Origin: Pseudomonadota bacterium
GTDB taxonomy: Bacteria > Pseudomonadota > Gammaproteobacteria > Xanthomonadales > SZUA-38
DNA length: 64,000 bases
Assembly (NCBI GenBank): GCA_039033415.1
Contig: JBCCCR010000013.1
Coordinates: 117,701-181,700 of the forward strand
Direction: 5' to 3'
The translations under genes were made by a program, and so were the position numbers. Positions 34,371 through 43,227 of the stretch are shown here, in pieces. A model generated the notes under the pieces. The model saw only the letters and a list, made by a program, of their open reading frames with translations. It had not been told where the DNA came from and did no database searches. The stretch's first letter is position 1. Each line of letters opens with the position of its first letter.

Positions 34371-34414
34371 GTTTGACGTAATAGTACGTTTTACGTAATA
34401 TATCGCAAAACGTA
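34371..34414. promoter_or_regulatory. clustered TTTTACGTA repeats, candidate PadR operator
   Basis: GTTTGACGTAATA (34371-34383) and GTTTTACGTAATA (34388-34400) are 13-base direct repeats with one mismatch, 17 bases apart. TACGTTTT (34385-34392) and AAAACGTA (34407-34414) form a perfect inverted repeat. The cluster ends ten bases before the PadR start, so it probably overlaps its promoter. An autoregulatory role is inferred from position. Confidence 0.6.
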
Positions 34415-34423
34415 GTAGTTGCG

Positions 34424-34750
34424 ATGAGCCCGAAACCCGACAACCTCGATGCCTTTGGCCGCTTCACAGAACCGGCCGTGATGATTTTGGTCAGCCTGGC
34501 AGATCAGCCCAGGCACGGGTATGCCATCACCGATGATATTGAGCAGCTCACCGGCCACCGGCCGGGACCCGGTACCCTTTACGGCGCCATCAGCCGGCTG
34601 GAAACCCGGGGTTTCATCCAGCCACAAAGCACGGAAGGCAATCGCTGCACCTACGAGCTGACGGCGGCGGGAAGCGCAGCCCTCAAGGCACGCCTCGACG
34701 CCATGGCCCGCGTAACGCGCGTCGGATTGAATCGGCTACAGCCGGCATGA
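34424..34750 (+). CDS. PadR family transcriptional regulator
   Basis: A 108-residue PadR-type winged-helix protein without the C-terminal Vir domain. The core reads VMILVSLADQPRHGYAITDDI, then GPGTLYGAISRLETRGFI and a wing (NRCTYELTAAG). PadR proteins repress genes for membrane or stress functions and usually their own operon. Its stop overlaps the start of the next gene (ATGA at 34747), so the two are coupled. Repeats immediately upstream make strong operator candidates. Confidence 0.92.
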   Translation: MSPKPDNLDAFGRFTEPAVMILVSLADQPRHGYAITDDIEQLTGHRPGPGTLYGAISRLETRGFIQPQSTEGNRCTYELTAAGSAALKARLDAMARVTRVGLNRLQPA

Positions 34751-35241
34751 GGTGGACCCTGTGGCTTTACCCGGCGTCCTGGCGCCAGCGCTATGGCGCG
34801 GAGCTGGCCGAGCACCTAGCGAGCGAACCCTTCCGCCTGCGAACGCTCGCCGACCTGCTGGCCGGCGCCGCGGACGCGTGGTTCAACCCCCGGAACGTGC
34901 CTCGCGCCCCCCAAACCCAAGGAGCATCTATCATGATCAAAGCTGCGCGCTGTGCCAGCAGCGAGTTTTCCCGAGGCGAGAGCCTGCGAAGCGCCGGCTT
35001 GATGCTGGGCGTTACGCTGGTGTTGACCACAATCTCGGTGGCGCTGGATAAGACTCTTGGTGACCACTTCGCCATCAAGGCCCTCAGCTATGCTGCGTTC
35101 TTCATCGCGCTTCTCGTCTCATCCAACGGGACCTACCTGCGTCCCTACTCGAGCACCGCTCGGTTCACCATCATCACGGTTGGCAGCATCAGCTGGTATC
35201 TATTTTTCCTGCTGGTGACCTGGTTCGGAACGCGAATCTAG
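34747..35241 (+). CDS. membrane protein coupled to PadR
   Basis: A 164-residue protein. The N-terminal part has the motif LYPASWRQRYGAELAEHLA, seen in proteins encoded next to PadR regulators, followed by three hydrophobic segments near 85-102, 110-128 and 138-160. It overlaps the PadR stop by four bases. Its function is unknown; it may sense the membrane state or be the target of PadR control. Its 3' end overlaps the convergent acyltransferase gene by 42 bases. Confidence 0.75.
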   Translation: MRWTLWLYPASWRQRYGAELAEHLASEPFRLRTLADLLAGAADAWFNPRNVPRAPQTQGASIMIKAARCASSEFSRGESLRSAGLMLGVTLVLTTISVALDKTLGDHFAIKALSYAAFFIALLVSSNGTYLRPYSSTARFTIITVGSISWYLFFLLVTWFGTRI

Positions 35242-36399
35242 GCTGGCGATGATGGGTGCGCCAAACAGGGGTCGCAGCCAGGTAACGCGGCGGATCGCCA
35301 GCTCATAGAGCGCCCAGCAACCGATAACCGTTCCACCCAGCACGAGTGCAGGCTCAACGACTGGCCCTAGCTCGAAGCGGGCGAGCTCGCCGCCGAGCAC
35401 TACGGTCAGCGTCTGATGAAGGACGTACCAGGGAAAAACCGCGGCGGTGCCGTAGGCAATCCATCGCCGAGTCTGGTTCAGGTAGCGGTAGGCAAAAGCC
35501 ATCAGCACGAGTATCCAGGTCCAACGATTGACGTAGACCGACAGGAAGCTGAGCTGTTCAATCGCCCAGGACGGGTTCTCCGGCACCCACCACTCCTGCG
35601 TTCGCAGTGCTGCGTAAGCACCCACCGCAATCGCTAGCAGCGTTTTCCGCTGGTTCGCCAGCGCATTCCACCAGGCGGGATCACGGCCGATCAGAAAACC
35701 GTAGAAAAACAGCGTGCCGAACATGACGTGCCCGTAGCCGTCAGCTACCAGCGTATGGTTGACCCCAGGGAAGTGGGGAAACACGAGGTTGCCATAAACC
35801 ATTAGCGGCAACACCGGGATAACCACCAGCCAAACCCCGCGCAGGCGTTGGAACGCTTTGTCCACCCCGCTGCCGCGCAGCAGCCCGCCTAATGCAACGG
35901 CCAGCAGCGTGTAGAAAAGCACGTAAGGCAGATACCACAGATGGTTCCACGTCCACTTCAGCGAATTCTCACCGCCCCAGGCCTCGCCTGGAAAATCGTA
36001 GAAGTAGAGGTATTTCAGGTAAAAGCTCCAGAAGCCAGGCTCGATGAGGCTTTTGCCGAGCGCCTCGTAGTAGTGCTGCGGCGCCACCACCACCATCATG
36101 CCGAACAGCAGCGGGAGCCCCAGCCGCCAGAGACGGCGTCTGGCTAGCGTCCTGCCCGAGTAGCGACCGTACACAAACGAAACCGCCAGCCCAGAGATGA
36201 CAAACAGCAGCGACATCCGCCACTGGTTCAGAAAGCGCATCGGTTCGGTCAGCCACTCGGCGGTGTAGGCCGACTTGATGTGCCAACCCCAGCCCTCCAC
36301 GTAAAACATGCCGCAGTGGTAGAGAATCAGCAGCCCAAAAGCGATCACCCGAAGGGCGTCAACGTCATAGCGGCGGGGCAATACCTTATCGTTCATCAC
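35200..36399 (-). CDS. acyltransferase 3 family membrane protein
   Basis: A 399-residue integral membrane protein with about ten hydrophobic segments. It opens with RRYDVDALRVIAFGLLILYHCGMFY, the Asp and His pattern of acyltransferase 3 proteins, followed by LNQWRMSLLFVISGLAVSF and a basic cytoplasmic loop RRRLWRLGLPLLFG. Such enzymes move acyl groups onto sugars or glycans (OpgC/OafA types). The target is unknown. It is divergent from the LytTR regulator gene, an arrangement that suggests control by that protein. Confidence 0.9.
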   Translation of the reverse strand: MMNDKVLPRRYDVDALRVIAFGLLILYHCGMFYVEGWGWHIKSAYTAEWLTEPMRFLNQWRMSLLFVISGLAVSFVYGRYSGRTLARRRLWRLGLPLLFGMMVVVAPQHYYEALGKSLIEPGFWSFYLKYLYFYDFPGEAWGGENSLKWTWNHLWYLPYVLFYTLLAVALGGLLRGSGVDKAFQRLRGVWLVVIPVLPLMVYGNLVFPHFPGVNHTLVADGYGHVMFGTLFFYGFLIGRDPAWWNALANQRKTLLAIAVGAYAALRTQEWWVPENPSWAIEQLSFLSVYVNRWTWILVLMAFAYRYLNQTRRWIAYGTAAVFPWYVLHQTLTVVLGGELARFELGPVVEPALVLGGTVIGCWALYELAIRRVTWLRPLFGAPIIASLDSRSEPGHQQEK

Positions 36400-36550
36400 A
36401 ATTCCTGCTGAGTCCTAGTGTGTCGACAATGCTCTTTGCCGGTGTCGTTCGCCTCCGCTAAGTGACTGATTGAGAGCAGCTTGTGATCAATGGTGGGCCA
36501 GCGGGGATGAGTGGTGGTGGCGCAATTGTCGCAGCAGGTATGCTTGACCC

Positions 36551-37417
36551 ATGACGCTGCAGGCCTACCTCAAACGCCGCCGCCTGTTTGAGACCACGAT
36601 GTTCATCACGGTGACCGCCATCGGGTGTATTTCGAACGTGGCTACCGAGATTGTGGACTACGCGCGGAACGATATCGGTCTGGCGGCACCCACTGCGTGG
36701 ATTCTCGAGGGTACGAGCCATCTGGCGCTCCTGGCAGCCATCCCGCTGGTGCTGTGGTTCGATGCCCGATTTCCGCTCCGGATGGCCACCTGGCGACGCA
36801 GCGTGCCCGCCCATCTGGCATTCACCGTTGTGTTCTCCGTTGTGCATGTCGCGTTGATGTATGCCGGCCGCAAAGTGCTTTACCCGCTGATCCTCAAGGG
36901 TAGCTACGGCTGGGATAACGTTCTGGCGGAGTTCGGCTACGAGTACCTGAAAGACTTCCGAACTTACTTTTTGATCATCGCGCTGGTGTACCTCTACCGC
37001 TTCATCATCCTGCGGCTGCAGGGTGAGGCCGGTTTCCTCGACGCCGACGAGGCCCCGGAGCCTGCAGCGCCACCGGTTGATCGCTTCCTGGTGAAAAAGC
37101 TCGGTCGGGAGTTTCTGGTACGCACCGAAGACATCGAATGGATTGAAAGCGCCGGCAACTATGTGAACCTTCACGTTGACCAGCGTATCTACCCGTTACG
37201 AGGCACCATGACCCAGATCGCCGAGCGGCTCCAGCCTCAGGGCTTCATTCGCGTCCACCGGCAGGCAATTGTGAATGCCGACCGCATCGCGGAGATGTCG
37301 GTCTTCGATTCAGGAGACGGCGAGCTGCTGCTGCGCTCCAGCGCTCGGGTTCCCGTCAGCCGTCGCTTCCGTCAGCAGCTTCGAACAGCCATCGGTGCCG
37401 CCCACGCCAACGCCTGA
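36551..37417 (+). CDS. membrane-anchored LytTR family regulator
   Basis: A 288-residue protein. The N-terminal half has four hydrophobic segments (about 15-33, 52-72, 87-107 and 137-155). The C-terminal 100 residues are a LytTR DNA-binding domain, with RFLVKKLGREFLVRTEDIEWIESAGNYVNLH and IRVHRQAIVNADRIAEM. It has no receiver domain, so it acts as a one-component membrane-bound regulator. It is divergent from the acyltransferase gene, which is its likely target. No clear pair of LytTR half-sites was found in the 151-base intergenic region. Confidence 0.9.
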   Translation: MTLQAYLKRRRLFETTMFITVTAIGCISNVATEIVDYARNDIGLAAPTAWILEGTSHLALLAAIPLVLWFDARFPLRMATWRRSVPAHLAFTVVFSVVHVALMYAGRKVLYPLILKGSYGWDNVLAEFGYEYLKDFRTYFLIIALVYLYRFIILRLQGEAGFLDADEAPEPAAPPVDRFLVKKLGREFLVRTEDIEWIESAGNYVNLHVDQRIYPLRGTMTQIAERLQPQGFIRVHRQAIVNADRIAEMSVFDSGDGELLLRSSARVPVSRRFRQQLRTAIGAAHANA

Positions 37418-37507
37418 TGTCAAAGATTTTTTAGCCTTTACATCTGGCACTCCTCCGTCACACCACTACACTGTAGCTTGATCTAAGGACAGCACGAAAG
37501 GACTGAC

Positions 37508-39571
37508 TTGGCTGACGTTTTTATTTCCTACGCTCGCGCTGACCGCCCTCAGGCCGAGCGGCTGGCCAGCGCTCTGGCGGAGCGTGGATTCTCGGTATGG
37601 TGGGACCGAGGTCTAACCCCTGGAGCGGACTTCTCTGCGCAAATCGAGCGCGAGCTGACGCAGGCTCGCGCAGTCCTCGTATGCTGGTCGGAACAAGCGC
37701 TGCAGTCGCGCTGGGTCAAGGACGAGGCTGACGAAGCGGCACGCGCTGATAAACTCGTGGCGGTCACGCTGGATGGTAGTACCCCACCGTTAGGCTATCG
37801 GCAGTACCACGCGCTCGATCTCTCAAGCTGGGGCGGCGACAAGAGCAACGCCCTGTTGAGCGAGTTGGCGGGCGCCCTCGACGTCAGCGAAGCAAGCAAG
37901 CCAAACCAAAATGGCGGCTTCGCGAACTCAACCCCACCGGCATCGGCTGCGCCAAAAGGCAGCAGGCTGCCGGTTTTTGCGATCCTTTTGCTGACGCTGG
38001 GCGGGCTCGGTTTTTATTTTGGGAAGCAGCAGTCAACGGCGGATCGGGACGTCTCGGCCTCGCGGGTACAGCCTTCAACGTCTGGTCCGGGGCCTAGCCG
38101 CGCGCCGTCCACCCGATCGGCTCCACAGCCAGCGTCGATTGCCGTCCTGGCATTTGCGGATCTGTCGGCAGACGCCGATCAGGGCTACTTCGCTGACGGC
38201 TTGGCTGAGGAGATCCTCAACGTGCTGGCCCGGGTCGACGGGCTAAAGGTTGCTTCACGCACCTCTGCTTTTGCTTTGCGCGATCGCCCGGAGATGGGGA
38301 TCAAAACCATGGCCGAGGAGCTAGGCGTCCGGCACGTTATGGAGGGCTCGGTAAGAAAAGCCGGTGACACGGTCCGGATTACCGTCCAGCTAATCGACGC
38401 CCTTGAGGATAATCATCTCTACTCAGAAACCTTCGATCGGACCCTTAGCGCCGAAAAGTTGTTTCAGCTGCAGGAAGACATTGCGCGCGAGACGGTAGCG
38501 GCGCTCGCGAGGCGAGGTGTGCTGCCCGACTTAGACAAAGAAAGTATTCAGGTAGCCACCGAAACAAACAGCCTAAGCGCTTATGAGGCCTACCTCGAAG
38601 CCCACGAGATTTTCCTTACTCGGGACGCACCGGTTTTCGAGAAAATGCTGGCACTGTTCGAGCAGTCGGTCAAAGACGACCCAACGTTTGCCAGAGCCCA
38701 CGCGGCGCTCAGCAATGCCTATACCATCATGCCGGGCTGGGGTTTTGAGGACCGCCCCTACTATGCGCTTGCGAAGGCATCCGCCGAACGAGCCCTCGAG
38801 CTCAATCCTAGCCTTGGGTCACCCTACTCCGTGCTGGCAGTCTATGCCTGCGAGCCTGTCGGGGTGTACTGCGCCGCCCGCGAGGACATGCTCACAAAGG
38901 CCGTCACAAATGATCCAGAAAACCCTGCTCTCTACAATTTCCGGGGGCAGTATTTGATGGATGCGGGTTACAACGACGAAGCCAACGCCGATTTTCGACG
39001 GTGTCTGGATATCGACCCCACCCGGATTTTATGCCGGTCTTTTCTGATGATTTCTGAGGCCCGGGCAGGCAGGCTGCACCAAAGCCTGCAGACGGGACTG
39101 GAACTAGCACCCAACCGGGTAACGTCACTCCACGTTTTTACGGTAGCGGCGACGCTGTTTTCTCGGGGGCGCGCGCAAGACGCCCGGCAGCTTATGGAGC
39201 TGATGCCTGCTGACGACTTCGATATGGATCGATTTGCTGACCTCATGTTTAGCGACCCGCCGGCGAAGCAGTCTGACTTCGACATGGCATATCAGTACTT
39301 CATGGAAATGGCTATGCGGGATCCTAATAACGCGCGTCGAAGTTCGCCGCCGATCATGCTCTATTTTCTGCGGCAGTGGGATCAGCTCGAAGTGTTTGGC
39401 CAGTTTGTCGTTTGGCAAACCTTTCACCAAGACTTCCTGCAATCGTCGGCCCGCTATGCCATGTTCGAAGACATCGGCCTGCCAAACTACTGGCGGGAAC
39501 GCGGCTTTCCCGACCGGTGCCAGCCGCTGGAAAACGTCGCCCCTGGAGAGCGCGACTACCGCTGCGACTGA
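37508..39571 (+). CDS. TIR domain-TM-TolB-like-TPR protein
   Basis: A 687-residue protein starting at TTG with AAAGGA before it. Residues 1-125 are a TIR domain (ADVFISYARADRPQAERLA, FSVWWDRGL, then SRWVKDEADEA, where Glu73 occupies the position of the catalytic Glu of TIR NADases). A hydrophobic segment lies at about 153-171. Residues 207-330 form a TolB-like domain (IAVLAFADLSADADQGYFADGLAEE, then VRHVMEGSVRKAG), and TPR-like repeats fill 365-650. This layout is known for bacterial receptor-like proteins near adenylate cyclases. A role in signalling or in NAD-depleting defence is open; no defence genes are adjacent. Confidence 0.85.
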   Translation: MADVFISYARADRPQAERLASALAERGFSVWWDRGLTPGADFSAQIERELTQARAVLVCWSEQALQSRWVKDEADEAARADKLVAVTLDGSTPPLGYRQYHALDLSSWGGDKSNALLSELAGALDVSEASKPNQNGGFANSTPPASAAPKGSRLPVFAILLLTLGGLGFYFGKQQSTADRDVSASRVQPSTSGPGPSRAPSTRSAPQPASIAVLAFADLSADADQGYFADGLAEEILNVLARVDGLKVASRTSAFALRDRPEMGIKTMAEELGVRHVMEGSVRKAGDTVRITVQLIDALEDNHLYSETFDRTLSAEKLFQLQEDIARETVAALARRGVLPDLDKESIQVATETNSLSAYEAYLEAHEIFLTRDAPVFEKMLALFEQSVKDDPTFARAHAALSNAYTIMPGWGFEDRPYYALAKASAERALELNPSLGSPYSVLAVYACEPVGVYCAAREDMLTKAVTNDPENPALYNFRGQYLMDAGYNDEANADFRRCLDIDPTRILCRSFLMISEARAGRLHQSLQTGLELAPNRVTSLHVFTVAATLFSRGRAQDARQLMELMPADDFDMDRFADLMFSDPPAKQSDFDMAYQYFMEMAMRDPNNARRSSPPIMLYFLRQWDQLEVFGQFVVWQTFHQDFLQSSARYAMFEDIGLPNYWRERGFPDRCQPLENVAPGERDYRCD

Positions 39572-39607
39572 ACCGCCTGGGCCATGAGGATGGCCAACTT
39601 GCGGTTC

Positions 39608-41151
39608 TTATTGAAACGCTTGCTGCACGCGACTTCGGATTCCTGAACCTCGAAAAGGAAATCGGGACAAGAAGCGTTCGGCCGTCATTGGAACCTCGTT
39701 GGACTGCATACGTTCCCGCCAATGCTGTTTGCGAGAACGATCGCCTACGGAGTCAGACGCCACAAAAGCAATGGCGTGCATAAATTGGTGGGCGGCAGGC
39801 TCGTTAGCGGCTGACTCGGAAACCGCCAGCGCTCTTTCATACTCTCCCATGATCAGGTATCCCAGAGACGCTGCGCCGTGCATGGCCCACCGCATGGGGT
39901 CCAGGGGACTGAGACCGGCGGCCCTCATGCCATCTTGCGCGGCGCGCCTGCCGTCATCCAGCAGCGCCTTCACCAGCGCCCGGGCATAGTATCCCTGCGC
40001 AAAACTGGGGCACAGCGCGAGCGCCTGTTCCAGATGCGGGCTGCTGCCAGCAACATCCCCAGAAAACCAGTAGACCCGGCCCACCGTAAAGTGCGCGTAC
40101 GGGTCCTGTTCGTCCAGCTCGACGCTCCGCTCACCGAATCGCTTTGCTTGATTGAGTGCTGTCTTCTGATCAGACGTATAGCCCATAAACGCGTTCTGAG
40201 AGTGAGTAAACGAAAGCGCCGCGTGAGCCCGACAGAAGTCAGGCGCCAGCGCGATACTCCTCGCGAGCAGCTGAGCCGCTTGAGCGTTATCCTCACGAGT
40301 GAATCGATGCATCAAATCAAAGGCCCGGTGATAGCAACCCCATGCATCGAGCGACTCAACCATCTGGCGCCGGCGAACACGGCTTTCAAGCCGTGGGATC
40401 TGGCTGTCGAGCGCCGTGGTAATCGAACCTGCGGTGCGGTCGATCATCTCCTGCAGACCAGCCGACTCGCCTTCGTAGCGCCCGCCCCACAGAACGCTCG
40501 CGGTTTCGGGACACCACAGCTCTGCGTAAATCCGGACTCGCCCTCCCGCCAAGTAGCACTGCCCCGATAGCAGGTAAGCGACGCCCAGCTGGCGCGCGGC
40601 CGCCTGGCTATTGTCGACAACCTGCGCGCGAAATGATGTTTCACGTGCGATCACACGAAGCCATCTGAGAGTCGAGAGCGTGTGGATGAGCTCGGCTGCC
40701 AGAGCCCGTCCTACAAACGCTAAGGACTTATCGTCTGCCTGGGTTGCAAAGGGTATGACCATCAGAGCCGGTCTCTGCAGCATGGCGGAGTCGTCAGCAC
40801 ACGCTGCGGCGCTCATGACGTACCCCTTTTTGGGCACCGTCGTCAGCACCCGTTTACCGCAGCCCGACAGTGCCCGACGAATATCGCTGATGCTCGATTG
40901 ATCGAGTCGTCTGAAACGGGCTGGTCGGGCCAAACCGATCGCGCCAGCTGCTCCCGGCCCACAATCGTCCCGGCGTTCTGGATCAGATAGGTCGCAACGG
41001 CCAGAGACTTGGGCCTTAGCCGACGGACAGCACCATTGACCACCAGCTGCCCACCGTCGAGCAGAATCTGATACTCGCCGCCCGCACCGCTTCCCGTTTG
41101 CGACGGGCCCGCCGGATGCTGGTCAGACACAGGTCGTGATCGCTGCCTCAT
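39608..41151 (-). pseudogene. CadC-like winged-helix-TolB-TPR regulator, frameshifted
   Basis: Two adjacent minus-strand frames together encode one familiar protein. The first (41151 down to about 40893) gives a Trans_reg_C winged helix (LVVNGAVRRLRPKSLAVATYLIQN, IVGREQLARSVWPDQPVSDDSINRA). The second (from about 40889 to 39608) resumes with SDIRRALSGCGKRVLTTVPKKGYVM, then a TolB-like domain and TPR units. The family consensus at the join is NRAISDIRRAL. Restoring one A (GCATCAGC to GCAATCAGC, near 40890) rejoins the frames exactly. It could be a real inactivating deletion or a sequencing error. There is no TM segment, so it would have been a soluble regulator. Confidence 0.8.
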
Positions 41152-41267
41152 AGCAAACCTTCTGCCACGGATGCTGTGGCGCCTTTCAGCTTTCTTTCAG
41201 GACTAAACGGCCTACCGTCCGTTAGGTTCGAGCTTATCTGAAATCAGCAGCAGCATTGGAGGACGGG

Positions 41268-42677
41268 ATGAACAGACCAAAAAAACGCTCAACACCAATG
41301 ACGTTGACCGCCAGCCTGCTGTGCTTTTGCGGACTCTCTTTACCATTCGTGTCAGCTTCTGAGACCTGGGAGACGGCCAGTGACCTGAACGACTCAAGAG
41401 TATTCCACAGCACCTGTGCCGCCGGGGGGTTGATCATCGCGTTTGGCGGGCAGAATGCCGGCGGAGGAAGTGGCATCGACTCAGTTGAGGCCTACGATCC
41501 CAACGAAGACACCTGGACGGCCAGGCAACCCATGCCGAATCCCAGGCTCGGCATGATGGTGGCTGAGGTCAATGGCTTCTGTTACCTGTTCGGGGGTGCG
41601 GAGGTCCCCGGCGCTCCCGCCGTTGCACTGACCGAACGCTATGATCCGGTGACCGACACCTGGACAACGCTGAGCAGCATGCCAACCGCCCGCGCGGTTG
41701 GCGCGGCGGCGGTTGTCAACGATCTGGTCTACGTAGCCGGCGGAGCCGCCACCGGCAATACGGCCAGCCAGGTCTTCGATGCCCTGGAGATCTATGACCC
41801 AGCCAGCGACACCTGGACAAGCGCGCCAGCCATGCCGACCGCGCGAGCATCCCTTGCCGCCAGCGCGATTGGTGAACGCATCTTTTACGTCGGCGGCGGG
41901 ACGGCGGGCGTGTTGGCCTCTGATACGCCAGCCAACGAGATGTTCGATACACAGACGGGAACCTGGACAATCCTCGCTCCAATGCCCACACGTCGCGGCG
42001 AGCTCGCCGCGGCGTCGACTGGCAATACGCTGATCGCCATCGGCGGAGCCGATGGCCAATCATTGGTCGACGCCGTTGAGCGGTTTGACCCCGCTACCGG
42101 GGAATGGAGTGGCGCGGAGCCCTTGCCAACCGCACGCTGGGGATTGCGGGCGAGCGTTTTAGCAGGCCGGGTTTTTGTCACCGGCGGATCCTCAGAGTTT
42201 GGTTTTGGCCACAACTCGCTGTCCACCAACGAGGTGTTGGCCGGCCAGGGGCCAACCATCAACGCAGGTTTCAATGACGCTTGGTTCAATACGGAAACGC
42301 CAGGCCAGGGCTTCTTTATTGTTGTCTACCCCGACATTCCGCTGCTGTTTCTCGCGTGGTTTACCTACGACACAACGGCTCCCGACAATCCCGACGCGGC
42401 CACCTTGGGAGACGCCGGCAGTCGATGGCTGACGGCTCAAGGACCCTTCTCAGGAAACGAAGCAACGCTCGATATCTTTGTCAGCCGTGACGGCCGGTTC
42501 GACAGCAGTGAACCCGTACCGGTTACCGAGGCTGCGGGCACGATGACCGTGCGTTTCGAATCTTGCGGCTTGGGTTCCGTGAGCTATACCATCCCGGACC
42601 TGAACTTGACCGGTGAAATTCCGATCTCTCGTGTCGCCGAGGACAACATCGTGTTGTGTGAGGCACTGCTGGAATAA
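41268..42677 (+). CDS. secreted Kelch-repeat protein with WF/GQG C-domain
   Basis: A 469-residue exported protein. The ATG at 41268 is favoured over a TTG four codons upstream because GGAGG lies just before it. After a signal peptide (LLCFCGLSLPFVSAS) come five to six Kelch repeats (about 25-320), visible as recurring YDPxxDTWTxxxxMPxxR units, which predict a beta-propeller. The last 140 residues have FNDAWFNTETPGQGFFIVVYPD, LAWFTYD and FESCGLGSVSYTI, the same domain pattern seen in three other secreted proteins here. Possible sugar or protein binding outside the cell; no catalytic motif seen. Confidence 0.85.
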   Translation: MNRPKKRSTPMTLTASLLCFCGLSLPFVSASETWETASDLNDSRVFHSTCAAGGLIIAFGGQNAGGGSGIDSVEAYDPNEDTWTARQPMPNPRLGMMVAEVNGFCYLFGGAEVPGAPAVALTERYDPVTDTWTTLSSMPTARAVGAAAVVNDLVYVAGGAATGNTASQVFDALEIYDPASDTWTSAPAMPTARASLAASAIGERIFYVGGGTAGVLASDTPANEMFDTQTGTWTILAPMPTRRGELAAASTGNTLIAIGGADGQSLVDAVERFDPATGEWSGAEPLPTARWGLRASVLAGRVFVTGGSSEFGFGHNSLSTNEVLAGQGPTINAGFNDAWFNTETPGQGFFIVVYPDIPLLFLAWFTYDTTAPDNPDAATLGDAGSRWLTAQGPFSGNEATLDIFVSRDGRFDSSEPVPVTEAAGTMTVRFESCGLGSVSYTIPDLNLTGEIPISRVAEDNIVLCEALLE

Positions 42678-42779
42678 TCAGCGAAAATTTCGCCCGACCG
42701 GGGTGGAGTGGCTAGCCCCAAATGCCACACAATAGGCGAGTTCTTTGGATGCCTTAGGCAATCGACCCAGAGGTGCGCC

Positions 42780-43211
42780 GTGGACTCGCCCCGTGACGTT
42801 AAGCACAAACGCGAAAACCCAAAGCCGTCACGCTATCCGCGGTGGCTGTTTCTTGGGCTGGGGTTTACGTTTGTTGGTATCGCGATGGTTGGCGTTGTGC
42901 TGCCCGTTCTGCCAACCACCCCGTTCCTGATTCTGGCGGCCGCCTGCTTTGCGCGGTCGTCAGAGCGCTGGCACGCCTGGCTGCTGCGAAACCAGACGTT
43001 CGGGCCGCTGATCGTGGCCTGGGAAAGAGATCGATGTATACCGCGCCGCGCCAAGGCCGCAGCGTTTACCGTGATGGCGATCGTAGGGACGAGCTCGATT
43101 GTGTTTGCGCTGGACTCCATGGCAGCGCGTCTGGGAACCGCCGCCCTTGTCGCCGTCGGGCTGATCACGGTGTCGATGATCCCCACCTGCTCCATGGAAC
43201 GGCAGGAGTAA
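42780..43211 (+). CDS. YbaN/DUF454 family inner-membrane protein
   Basis: A 143-residue membrane protein. The core LGLGFTFVGIAMVGVVLPVLPTTPFLILAAACFARSSERWHAWLL is diagnostic for DUF454 (E. coli YbaN), followed by FGPLIVAWERDRCIPRRAKA and two more hydrophobic segments. The GTG at 42780 has AGAGGT before it. Its function is unknown in the family. It is convergent with the DsbD-like gene. Confidence 0.88.
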   Translation: MDSPRDVKHKRENPKPSRYPRWLFLGLGFTFVGIAMVGVVLPVLPTTPFLILAAACFARSSERWHAWLLRNQTFGPLIVAWERDRCIPRRAKAAAFTVMAIVGTSSIVFALDSMAARLGTAALVAVGLITVSMIPTCSMERQE

Positions 43212-43227
43212 CGCCAAGAAAGAGCGA

